Shown here: one piece after another, positions 23,935 through 31,784 of the stretch
How positions within the stretch are numbered: the first letter of the stretch is position 1
How the letters are laid out: the number at the start of each line of letters is the position of its first letter
Assembly (NCBI GenBank): GCA_963169455.1
Contig: CAUJDW010000088.1
Coordinates: forward strand, 1-53,053
DNA: 53,053 bases
Direction of reading: 5' to 3'
DNA from: Bacteroidota bacterium
GTDB lineage: Bacteria; Bacteroidota; Bacteroidia; Chitinophagales; Saprospiraceae
Notes under the pieces: model-generated
Told to the model about the DNA's origin: nothing
What the model saw: the letters and a program-made list of their open reading frames with translations, nothing else
Databases searched by the model: none
Program-made: the position numbers and the translations under genes

Positions 23935-25404
23935 ATGCGGCCCCGTATCCTTATCGCATACGCCAATGACCGAGGGAGCAGCCTGCGGCTGTCGCAGGAG
24001 GCTGCTGAAATCCAGGATGCACTCAGCGGCGCCGCCTGTGACCTCATCCTGGCGCCGGCCGCCAACCTCGACCGCATTTTCAGAGCCTTTGATACTTACA
24101 AAGACAGCATCCAGGTGTTCCACTACGCCGGCCACGCCAATGAATATGCCCTGGAACTGCTCGACAAATTCGGCCAGCAGCAGACGGTGGCCGGGAATTC
24201 CTTCTCCACCTATCTGGCCAATCCGAACAAAGCCCTGAAGCTGGTTTTCCTCAACGCCTGCTCTACCTGGGCGCAGGCAGAGGACCTCCGCGACAAAGGC
24301 ATTCCCTATGTTATCGCCACCAGCCAGGACATTGCGGACGGGCAGGCGGTCAACTTCGCCAAATCCTTTTATGAAAGCCTCGCGCAGGGGTACACCATTC
24401 CCAAGTCGCACAGCGAGGCCCTCAGCAAAATCGGGCTGCTGCCGGCGGGCGGCGGCGAATCGCGGGGCATTCCCCTGGCGGAAATCGGCAACGGAGAGGC
24501 CGGCTCCTGGCGCATCTATGAAAGCCCCAACCTGCCCGAAGCGCTGAAATACTGGAAACTGGAAAAAAACCTGAACCTCCCCCAGGAGAGGCTTCCGGAA
24601 AACTGGCACCTGCGATGCAACCGGGAGCAGCAAAGCGCGGTTTTCGAATCCCTTTTCATCCAGCCCGTCTTTTATACCCCCAGGGTTTGCCTGCTGGCCG
24701 GCGAACTCGACAGCCGCCACCAGTCGCTGATCTCCCGCTTTGAGAACGACATCAACACCAAAAAAGAAGCGGAACGGCTATTCGGCGGGCTGAAGCAGAT
24801 CTCCGCCTGGCCGGCCGTCAGTGCGGTCAGCAGGAAGGAATCTTTGCCCCTGCTCACGCTGAAGGCCTTTTTCGGCATGAGCGCCCTGCGGCCGGGCGCC
24901 CGGCTCGACAAGGCCGAAGCCCTGGTCGGCCAGCTGCGGCCCAACTCGGTTTACCTGGCCTGCCAGGAGATCGACTGCCGGGAATGGGACGACAGCAATA
25001 CCGAAGACCTGCGCTGGTTTATCGAAGAATTCTGGCAGGTAGCCATCCAGAACGCTGAACAGGAAAACAAAAAACTCTTCGTTTTCCTCAACCTCATCAT
25101 GCCTGAAAAATCGGGCTTCCTTTCCCGCTTCCGCAAAAGCCCGCTCGACAAATTGATGGAAAACCTGGAACAGGACGCCAAAAGCGGGCGGGCGCCCCAC
25201 CTCACCTGCTTTCCCCACCTCGGCCCGGTAGAGTTGTACCAGGTGGAAAAGTTTCTGAAAAACGATACTTCCCTTCAGCGCCGGGGCAAGGACGCCCAGG
25301 CCATACTGCGGAAATTTTTTGCCGGGCGCAAAGCCTGGAAAATGTATGAAGTAGAAACGCTGCTGCAGCAAATCGCAAACGAAGTCAACACCACCGGATC
25401 ATGA
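23935..25404 (+). CDS. CHAT-type protease fused to an inactive-STAND-like region
   Basis: 489 aa. Residues 1-170 look like a CHAT (caspase HetF-associated) domain: the catalytic His is His67 in F-H-Y-A-G-H-A-N-E and the Cys is Cys109 in F-L-N-A-C-S-T, followed by G-I-P-Y-V-I-A-T-S-Q and a D-G-x-A-V-x-F-A-K-S-F-Y motif typical of the fold. From about 225, C-N-R-E-Q-Q-S-A-V-F-E followed by P-R-V-C-L-L-A-G-E-L-D-S-R-H-Q-S-L resembles the inactive-STAND module, a nucleoside-triphosphatase-like domain lacking catalytic residues. The stop overlaps the MoxR start (ATGA, 25401-25404), so the two are translationally coupled. It is probably the protease effector or a signal relay in an NTP-dependent conflict system. 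Confidence 0.8.
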   Translation: MRPRILIAYANDRGSSLRLSQEAAEIQDALSGAACDLILAPAANLDRIFRAFDTYKDSIQVFHYAGHANEYALELLDKFGQQQTVAGNSFSTYLANPNKALKLVFLNACSTWAQAEDLRDKGIPYVIATSQDIADGQAVNFAKSFYESLAQGYTIPKSHSEALSKIGLLPAGGGESRGIPLAEIGNGEAGSWRIYESPNLPEALKYWKLEKNLNLPQERLPENWHLRCNREQQSAVFESLFIQPVFYTPRVCLLAGELDSRHQSLISRFENDINTKKEAERLFGGLKQISAWPAVSAVSRKESLPLLTLKAFFGMSALRPGARLDKAEALVGQLRPNSVYLACQEIDCREWDDSNTEDLRWFIEEFWQVAIQNAEQENKKLFVFLNLIMPEKSGFLSRFRKSPLDKLMENLEQDAKSGRAPHLTCFPHLGPVELYQVEKFLKNDTSLQRRGKDAQAILRKFFAGRKAWKMYEVETLLQQIANEVNTTGS

Positions 25405-26453
25405 ACGAGAAATACCGCATATACAAAGGAACGGGCGAACTGAAGGCCTTTCGCGAAGTCACCACCATCGACAGCCCGGAAGGCTACCTTCCCTCCGATG
25501 CGCTCGTCAATGCCGTCAACGTGGCCATCACTCTGGGTAAGCCGCTGCTGGTGACCGGCGAGCCGGGAACCGGCAAAACGCTGCTCGCCCGGAGCATCGC
25601 CCAGGACCTTCGCTCCAACGGCGAACCCCTGCCCTATCTCGAATTCACCGCCAAGACCACCACCCAGTCCCGCGACCTGCTGTACCGCTACGACTCCATC
25701 GGCCACTTCCACGACGCCAACATCGCCAAAATCCTGGGCGAGCCGCTGCGCGCGGGCAAAAGCACCGACGGGCTGTCGGCCGAAGAGCGCCTGCGCAAGG
25801 AATACGAGCCCTATATCCACCTCGAACCCCTTGGCGAGGCCATCCGGCTTGCCCGCGACCAAAAGCAGCGCTCCGTGGTGCTCATCGATGAAGTGGACAA
25901 GGCCCCGCGCGATTTCCCCAACGACATCCTGCGCGAGCTCGAGAACATGAGCTTCAAAATTCTGGAAACCGGCGAGGTGATCACCGCCGACCCCGCCTAC
26001 CGCCCCATCACCATCATCACCAGCAACTCCGAACGCCTGCTGCCCGACGCCTTCCTGCGCCGCTGCATATTTTTCCACATCGAATTTCCCGACAAGGCGC
26101 TGCTGCGCCGCATCGCGCTGAGCCGGCTGGAAAAATACATGGAAGGCAGCGAGGAGAAGGCCCTGCGCTTCGACGATGCGGAACTCGACTGGCTCATCGG
26201 GCATTTCCAGGAGGTGCGCAACCTCTGCCGCAAAAAACAACCCGCCACGGCCGAATTCCTGTCCTGGCTTCAGATACTGGACCAGTACGAGCTGGTGCTT
26301 TCCGACCCGAACATCCGGGCTTCCAACATGCCGCCAGAGCAGAAAAGCCTGCTGTTGCTGAGCTATGGCATCCTGGCCAAACACAAGGAAGACCTGGCCA
26401 GCCTGCGCGACAACCTCAACATTTCACCAGCGGATGAGCGACGCCCGGCCTGA
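25401..26453 (+). CDS. MoxR-type AAA+ ATPase
   Basis: 350 aa. Walker A G-E-P-G-T-G-K-T at 53-60, Walker B V-V-L-I-D-E at 159-164, a sensor-1 segment (I-I-T-S-N-S-E) and an R-R-C arginine-finger region (F-L-R-R-C-I-F-F-H-I) are all present. MoxR ATPases act as chaperone-like remodelers on vWA-containing partners. It starts inside the CHAT gene stop and overlaps the next gene by 20 bases. The following protein has a vWA-like domain, so the pair fits the known MoxR-vWA partnership. It may gate activation of the protease and hydrolase modules. Confidence 0.92.
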   Translation: MNEKYRIYKGTGELKAFREVTTIDSPEGYLPSDALVNAVNVAITLGKPLLVTGEPGTGKTLLARSIAQDLRSNGEPLPYLEFTAKTTTQSRDLLYRYDSIGHFHDANIAKILGEPLRAGKSTDGLSAEERLRKEYEPYIHLEPLGEAIRLARDQKQRSVVLIDEVDKAPRDFPNDILRELENMSFKILETGEVITADPAYRPITIITSNSERLLPDAFLRRCIFFHIEFPDKALLRRIALSRLEKYMEGSEEKALRFDDAELDWLIGHFQEVRNLCRKKQPATAEFLSWLQILDQYELVLSDPNIRASNMPPEQKSLLLLSYGILAKHKEDLASLRDNLNISPADERRPA

Positions 26454-29400
26454 CATACCGCCCGTCTCTTCCGGAGAGCAACCGCTGCCCCTGGAAGCCT
26501 TTCTCGACGCCCTGCGCCGGGAGGGCTTCGCCGTGGACGCCGATCATTACCACGAGGCGCCGCAGTTGCTCAACACCCTGGCAGCGGAACACACTTTCGA
26601 AGAACTGAAAACCCTACTGGCGCCCCTCTTTGTCCGCAACCGGCAGGAGCAGCAGCGTTTCTATACCTTTTTTGACCGCTACTTCACCCTGCAACCGATC
26701 CGGGCGGCGGCTCAACCGCCCAGGCCTTCCGCACCGGCGCCGATGAGCCGGGCGCCGGAAGGGCCGCCGCTCCCGGCAAGGCGGAGTTTTCCGGACTGGC
26801 TATACGCCGTCCTGGCCATCCTGCTGTTCATCGGGCTGTTTTTTGGCGGATATTACCTGTTCCTGGTTTTGCTCAGCGGCAGCTCCCTCATCACTGCCGG
26901 GCTGATAGGTTTTATCATGATCGGGCTGGGCGGCTTCCACAATGTCCTCAAAAGGCGGCTCCGGGGAAAGAACACCTTCTGGTACGGCATCGCGTTTGTC
27001 GCCCTTTTTGTAACGGCCCTCGCCTTTGCCCTGCCCTATCTTCCGGAAAAATACCAGGAGAACGGGCTCATCGCCACCATCGTATTCGGCATTCTGGCCC
27101 TGCCGGCCAACTGGTACCTGTCGCGCCCCAAAAAGGAGAAAAAAGTTGCGCCCGCCCCTGCCGCCAGGCTGGCTGCTCCGCTGCGCTTCCCGCCCGCCAT
27201 CCCTTTCCCCCGCCTGAGCCTGATCGGGCGGACGGAAGTATTCCACATCTCGCGCCACCTCAACCGCCTGCAGGCCGACAGCTACAACACCCGGGAGATC
27301 GACATACCGGAAACCCTGGAGCGCACCGTGCGCAAAGCCGGCATTATCGATATCGCTTTTCAGCAGGTGGCCACCAGGCCTCACTATCTCCTGCTGATCG
27401 ACGCCGCACACGCCAATGAGCACGAGGTGGAGTGGTTCGATTACCTGCTGCAGATGTTGCAGGGCGACGAAACCCGCCTGGAGCGCTACTTTTTCGAACA
27501 CGACCCGAGCTTCTGCTGGCTGGAACGCGGAGAAGAAGCCCTGCCCCTTCAGAACCTCTACGGCGGACAACGCCTGATCCTGCTCAGCGACGGCTACGCC
27601 CTGGCTGACCCCGTCAGCGGGGGGCTGTTCGACTGGGCGCTGGGCATATTCTCCCTCTGGACGGAAAAAGCGCTGCTCTCCTACCGCCCCGTGGACGAGT
27701 GGGGCTACTTCGAGCAGCAACTTGCGCAGGAGTTCTGCCTCGCCCCTTCCACCGTTGACGGGCTGATGGAAGCGGTGGCGTATTTCGACAACCGTTCCGA
27801 GAAGAGCCTGGAAGACTGGCACCGCGAGAACACCTACGACGTACTCAACACCGGCGATGCCGGCCTGATCCGCCGCAGCCTGCCGCCCGAGGTATTCGAA
27901 TGGCTGTGCGCCTGCGCGCTGTATCCGGAGCTGAACTGGAAACTGACCCTGCACCTGGGCGAAGTGCTGGAGCCGCGCCCCAACGGCCTGCTCAACCAGG
28001 CGAACCTCACGCTGCTGAACCGGTTGAAGTGGTTCCGGGAGGGGCAGATCCCCGATCAGGCGCGGGCTGTGCTGGCGGCATTGTTGCCGGAAGAAACGGC
28101 CGCCAAAGCCCGGAAGGCGTTGGCCGGGCTGCTCGCCAGGCCCGATTCGGAGCCGCCAAGGGGCTCTTACGCCTACCGGCAGTACCGGCAGAACTTGCTG
28201 CGCTATCAGTTCGAACTGGCCCAGGCTGCCGGTGAAGAAGGCGCCGCAGGCCTGTTCCGGCAGTTGCAGTTGCAGGTAGCGGAACAGGGAACGACGGACG
28301 CCCTACTGCTGGCCCTGGTGCAGGATGAAAATACCCGGCGCCGCTACGGGCTGCCGCTGGAAACGCTGGCGGACAATCCGGGCCAGCCCAATGGCCGCCT
28401 TTCCCGCAAGCCCGCGGACGTCAGGATCTGCTGGGCGTTCTACCGGGGCGCCGAGAGCCTGAGGGTAAGCGATCACCTGGAGGAGCGCCTGGCTGGCGCA
28501 GAGCAGGTTCTGCTGCTCATCTCCGGCATCGAGGATAGCCGCCACATGGTGGAATTTGCCCGCGCCCCCTATCTCGAACAGGAATTCGATGTGGTGCTCA
28601 CCTACGAATACAACCGCCTGCGGCAGGGGCTGGATGAATCCGCCCAGGTATTGAAAGAATGGCTGTCGGAAAACGGGCTGGAGCGGGAAGAAGGCAAAAA
28701 ACTCAGCATACTGGCCCACTCCACCGGCGGGCTGGTGGCGCGGTATTACATCGAACACCTGGACGGCAACCGGTATGTGCAGCAGGCCGTGCTGACGGGA
28801 ACGCCAAACGGCGGCATGTCCCTGATCCGGGCCGGCAACAGCATGCTGGCTCTGGTGGAAAGCCTTTTCCGCTTCGTCCCCTTCGTAGGTGGCTCCATGT
28901 TCCGCCTGCTGAAGTGGATGCTATACCGCTTTTTCCCGATCTATCAACAGATCGAAGAAGGCAGCGCTTTTATGCGGCAGCTCAACCGGGAGCAGGAAGA
29001 TATCTCCTTCCAGGCCGAAAATGTATCCCTTTCCAAGGCGATGTTCGAGCCGGGCGCCCAGCCCGGCATTCCCTATGCCATCGTAGCCGGCAATGCACAG
29101 GAATACTACCGTGGAAAAAAACTTTCCCGCACGGAACGGCTGACGCTGGCCCTGATGGATCGCATCTACAAGGGCAAAAGCCACGACCTCAGCGTCAGCA
29201 TCGAAAGCATGCGGCATATCGGCCGGAAAGCGGAGCCGGCGCCGGCCTTCCGGGAAGTGGCGGCAACGCACATCACCTACTACACCGAAGCAGGCAGCGT
29301 ACAAACCATACGGGAGTTGCTGGAACGGGATCTAAGCATCGAGGAAACCTGGCTGGAAGCGGCGGAAGAAGAAGTGCAAACTGAGGGTGAGGCGCCGGAG

Positions 29401-30264
29401 GCGGAGGCGCCTGCTCAGGAAACAAGCAGTCCGGAAGCGCCGGTGGAGGAGGGCGAATCGCCGGTGGAGGAAGACGATGTATTCGGCCGCCTGGCCGCCC
29501 TGCCCTCCCGCTGGGTGCTGGCCTCGGGCCGATCAGAAAGGATTGCCGACGGCCCCACTGAGGCTGTGAGCCCTTTCATGTACAGTTTGCTTTCCTTACT
29601 TCGCGAAAACAAAGCAGTCCGCTTTCCAGTATCCCAACTTGGGCAGGGTGTCCTGGAGAGGGCCTCCGGAATGGCCGGAATGACCCCCAGTAGTGGCCCA
29701 ATGGCCAATGTCCGGCATGAGGGAGGTGAATTCATTTTCTACACCAGATCTTACCTTGAAGGGGAGCAACAAGCCGTGCAGCAGAAAGCGCCGCGCCGGA
29801 AAGGCAGATCCTCAGGCGCATTGGGCCGGGGGCGCGCTTTCCTCTTATCCATTGCCATCGGCCAATACCAAAGTGAAGGGATCCCTCCATTGGCCAATAC
29901 CGTGCGCGCTGCCCGGGAGCTGTTGGAAATACTCACCGGCAAATACCAGTTCGAAGCCCGCGACACTTTTGCCCTCTATGACATTGAAGCCACACGGGAT
30001 AACATTTTCTCCACCTTTGAACGCATCCTCAAGGAAGCCCGCCCCGACGACGAGGTGCTGATCTTCTTCGCCGGCCATGGCGAAACCAACCCGGAAATGG
30101 GCCAAAGCTACTGGCTGCCCGCCGACGCCCGGCCCGGCCGCCCGGCCAGCTACATCTCCAGTGATGAAATTCTCCGCTTCATCCGCAACATGGCCGCCCG
30201 GCACGTGCTGCTCATCGCGGATGCGCCTTTCATGGGGCTGCTTTCGAGAATCCGGCGTAGGTGA
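26434..30264 (+). CDS. Membrane-linked vWA/alpha-beta hydrolase/permuted caspase protein
   Basis: 1276 aa from ATG 26434, inside the MoxR gene; upstream in-frame codons are out-of-phase MoxR sequence. Order: helical effector-associated-like domain (15-90); Pro-rich linker; about four membrane helices (120-230); vWA-like domain (255-450; P-H-Y-L-L-L-I-D-A-A-H, with a degenerate metal site); helical region; alpha/beta hydrolase (690-960) with Ser763 in A-H-S-T-G-G, and Asp918 and His946 as likely partners; acidic linker (970-1014); then caspase halves in reversed order. The post-Cys half (1016-1105, L-P-S-R-W-V-L-A-S-G...H-E-G-G-E-F-I-F) precedes the His half (1134-1276, F-F-A-G-H-G, His1215). 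The expected Cys in D-A-C-F-S-G is Pro1265. The protein ends where the second half should begin. Probable effector/sensor of the operon. Confidence 0.75.
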   Translation: MSDARPDIPPVSSGEQPLPLEAFLDALRREGFAVDADHYHEAPQLLNTLAAEHTFEELKTLLAPLFVRNRQEQQRFYTFFDRYFTLQPIRAAAQPPRPSAPAPMSRAPEGPPLPARRSFPDWLYAVLAILLFIGLFFGGYYLFLVLLSGSSLITAGLIGFIMIGLGGFHNVLKRRLRGKNTFWYGIAFVALFVTALAFALPYLPEKYQENGLIATIVFGILALPANWYLSRPKKEKKVAPAPAARLAAPLRFPPAIPFPRLSLIGRTEVFHISRHLNRLQADSYNTREIDIPETLERTVRKAGIIDIAFQQVATRPHYLLLIDAAHANEHEVEWFDYLLQMLQGDETRLERYFFEHDPSFCWLERGEEALPLQNLYGGQRLILLSDGYALADPVSGGLFDWALGIFSLWTEKALLSYRPVDEWGYFEQQLAQEFCLAPSTVDGLMEAVAYFDNRSEKSLEDWHRENTYDVLNTGDAGLIRRSLPPEVFEWLCACALYPELNWKLTLHLGEVLEPRPNGLLNQANLTLLNRLKWFREGQIPDQARAVLAALLPEETAAKARKALAGLLARPDSEPPRGSYAYRQYRQNLLRYQFELAQAAGEEGAAGLFRQLQLQVAEQGTTDALLLALVQDENTRRRYGLPLETLADNPGQPNGRLSRKPADVRICWAFYRGAESLRVSDHLEERLAGAEQVLLLISGIEDSRHMVEFARAPYLEQEFDVVLTYEYNRLRQGLDESAQVLKEWLSENGLEREEGKKLSILAHSTGGLVARYYIEHLDGNRYVQQAVLTGTPNGGMSLIRAGNSMLALVESLFRFVPFVGGSMFRLLKWMLYRFFPIYQQIEEGSAFMRQLNREQEDISFQAENVSLSKAMFEPGAQPGIPYAIVAGNAQEYYRGKKLSRTERLTLALMDRIYKGKSHDLSVSIESMRHIGRKAEPAPAFREVAATHITYYTEAGSVQTIRELLERDLSIEETWLEAAEEEVQTEGEAPEAEAPAQETSSPEAPVEEGESPVEEDDVFGRLAALPSRWVLASGRSERIADGPTEAVSPFMYSLLSLLRENKAVRFPVSQLGQGVLERASGMAGMTPSSGPMANVRHEGGEFIFYTRSYLEGEQQAVQQKAPRRKGRSSGALGRGRAFLLSIAIGQYQSEGIPPLANTVRAARELLEILTGKYQFEARDTFALYDIEATRDNIFSTFERILKEARPDDEVLIFFAGHGETNPEMGQSYWLPADARPGRPASYISSDEILRFIRNMAARHVLLIADAPFMGLLSRIRRR
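29467..30261 (+). other. Caspase-like domain with swapped halves and no catalytic Cys
   Basis: This is a sub-region of the preceding gene. In canonical C14 caspases of this group the order is Y-W-L-P-A-D-A, a D-A-C-F-S-G Cys loop, then S-R-x-x-x-x-S-G, S-P-F, and D/H-E-G-G-D/E-F-I-F. Here the latter set lies at 29467-29748 and the former at 29833-30261, joined by a short basic linker (A-P-R-R-K-G-R). The break corresponds to the loop just after the Cys, as expected of circular permutation. The Cys position reads D-A-P-F-M-G. The alignment is from recalled motifs, not a computation. Confidence 0.65.
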
Positions 30265-30682
30265 ACTGGTGAAACTCGTAGGCCTCGTCCAGCCTTAGGC
30301 GCTGCAAAAGCCTACCCGACCAACCCGACAAAACCCGATTGACCCGATTGACCCGATTGACCCGACAAAACCCGATTGACCCGAAAAACCCGATTGACCC
30401 GACAAAACCCGATTGACCCGATATACCCGATATACCCGATATACCCGATTGACCCGATTGACCCGACAAAACCCGATTGACCCGATATACCCGATATACC
30501 CGATATACCCGATTGACCCGATAGACCCGATTGACCCGATATACCCGATATACCCGATATACCCGATTGACCCGATAGACCCGATTGACCCGATAGACCC
30601 GATTGACCCGATATACCCGATTGACCCGATAGACCCGACAAAACCCGAAAAACCCGAAAAACCCGACCCACCCCCGCTACAC
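30265..30682. repeat. 9-bp minisatellite (ACCCGATTG/ACCCGATAT) in a gene-free spacer
   Basis: From about 30310 to 30665 the plus strand is built of 9-base units, mainly ACCCGATTG, ACCCGATAT and ACCCGATAG, with ACCCGACAAA variants (about 40 units). The period is a multiple of 3, so long frames exist on both strands (P-I-D-P-I-Y repeats on plus; G-Q-S-G-I-S-G, collagen-like, on minus), but none has a supported start or family. Positions 30265-30309 show nothing recognisable. The array lies directly after the end of the permuted caspase gene. Confidence 0.9.
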
Positions 30683-31582
30683 CTACTCCGGCGCCGCCGT
30701 TCCCTCCCGCTCCGTCAAAGCCCTGAAGTGCTCCTTGATCTGATCCAGCACGGAAAGCCCGGATTTATTCACGATAGCCCGCCCGTCGATCTCACGGACT
30801 TTTGTGAGTTCGCCCATGGTGCCGGTGGTGAAGGCCTCGTCGGCGGTATAGAATTCGGTGAGGGAGAGGTTTTTTTCCTGTACCGGTATTCCGTGCCGGC
30901 GGCAGATGTCGATCACCAGCCCGCGGGTGATGCCGGGCAGGCAGGCGTCGGCATGTGGGGTGTACACCCGGCCCTGCCTGATGCAGAAGAGGTTGACGTC
31001 ATTGGTTTCGGCCACGAAGCCGTCCTTGTCGAGCATGATGCCGGCATCGGCGCCGGCGAGGTTTGCCTCGATTTTTGCCAGTATGTTGTTCAGCAGGTTG
31101 TTGTGGTGGATCTTGGAGTCCAGGAAAGCCGGGTTGTTGCGGCGGACGGAGGAGGTGACGAGGGTGATCTCGGGCGGGTAAACCGGCGGTTTCCACTCGG
31201 CCAGCACGATGAGGGTGCAGCCCGACTGGTTGAGGCGGGGGTCCATGCCCGAGGTGATCTTCTCGCCCCGGCTGAGGGTCAGGCGGATGTGTACGCCATC
31301 GTGCATGCCGTTGGCCTTCAGGGTGGTGAAAATGGCCGCGGCGATGGTTTCGCTGTCGGGCACGCCGCTGAACATCAGGGCGTGGGCCGACTCCTGCAGG
31401 CGTTCGAGGTGGCGTTCCAGGCAGAAGACACGCCCGTTGTAAACGCGCAGGCCTTCCCATACGGCATCGCCGCCCTGGACGGCGCTGTCGAACACGGAAA
31501 TTCTGGCCTCCTGCCGGGGGTAGAGTTTGCCGTTGATGTAAACCAGGATGTTCTCGTTCTTCGGATTGTACTGTTGGAGCAT
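30683..31582 (-). CDS. Class IV (branched-chain/D-amino acid type) aminotransferase
   Basis: 299 aa from ATG 31582. V-Y-I-N-G-K-L-Y-P starts the fold, with S-V-F-D-S-A-V-Q-G-G-D-A-V-W-E-G-L-R near 29-46. The PLP lysine is Lys157 in F-L-D-S-K-I-H-H-N-N, E-T-N-D-V-N-L-F at about 192 binds the cofactor, and T-G-T-M-G-E-L-T lies near 255. These are signatures of the fold-type IV PLP family, which includes IlvE, D-alanine aminotransferase and aminodeoxychorismate lyase. BCAT-like function is most likely but the substrate is not certain. The longer frame to 31609 adds only K-H-L-S-N-R-V-F and is less likely. A sulfotransferase-like gene lies on the same strand beyond the kinase gene. Confidence 0.88.
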   Translation of the reverse strand: MLQQYNPKNENILVYINGKLYPRQEARISVFDSAVQGGDAVWEGLRVYNGRVFCLERHLERLQESAHALMFSGVPDSETIAAAIFTTLKANGMHDGVHIRLTLSRGEKITSGMDPRLNQSGCTLIVLAEWKPPVYPPEITLVTSSVRRNNPAFLDSKIHHNNLLNNILAKIEANLAGADAGIMLDKDGFVAETNDVNLFCIRQGRVYTPHADACLPGITRGLVIDICRRHGIPVQEKNLSLTEFYTADEAFTTGTMGELTKVREIDGRAIVNKSGLSVLDQIKEHFRALTEREGTAAPE

Positions 31583-31644
31583 AAAAACGCGGTTTGATAA
31601 ATGCTTCAATGGGGGCTTACGCCCCGGCTTTACTATCCCTTTGC

Positions 31645-31775
31645 AACTATTCAGGGCTCATTAGCTGCATTTTCCGGAACGCGGGCCTGCGGCCCGCGAC
31701 ACAGGCAAAACCCCTCCAAAAGCGCTCTGATCATCACTTCGCCGGCCACGGGCCCGTGTTCCAACCAGAATGGTT
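31645..31775. repeat. 131-bp intergenic element (copy 2)
   Basis: It starts AACTATTCAGG as copy 1 (13547-13677) does and ends CCAGAATGGTT, two mismatches from copy 1's CCTGAATAGTT. Length is identical. Shared internal blocks include GCATT-TCCGG, a GCGGGCC/GGCCCGCG palindrome, CCCCTCC, GAT-ATCA and GGCCAC-GGCCCG. It lies 10 bp from the stop of a histidine kinase gene, as copy 1 lies at the stop of a hydrolase gene. Confidence 0.75.
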
Positions 31776-31784
31776 CATCCCGTT

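Noticed and set aside
25401-30264. Ordinary MoxR-vWA chaperone operon for a respiratory or cofactor enzyme
   Set aside because: No client enzyme genes are present; instead protease, hydrolase and caspase modules surround the pair, which fits conflict systems better. Not fully excluded.
30230-30469. Minus-strand frame ending L-D-E-A-Y-E-F-H-Q-F-T-Y-A-G-F-S-K
   Set aside because: The short stretch reads protein-like, but the rest is the collagen-like translation of the repeat. It overlaps the caspase end, so it could be chance or a relic too short to name.
30310-30665. CRISPR-like array
   Set aside because: Strict 9-bp tandem units without spacers.
30413-31597. 394-codon plus-strand frame with P-I-D-P-I-Y repeats
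   Set aside because: Its first third is the 9-bp minisatellite and the rest is antisense to the class IV aminotransferase. No start region or family support.
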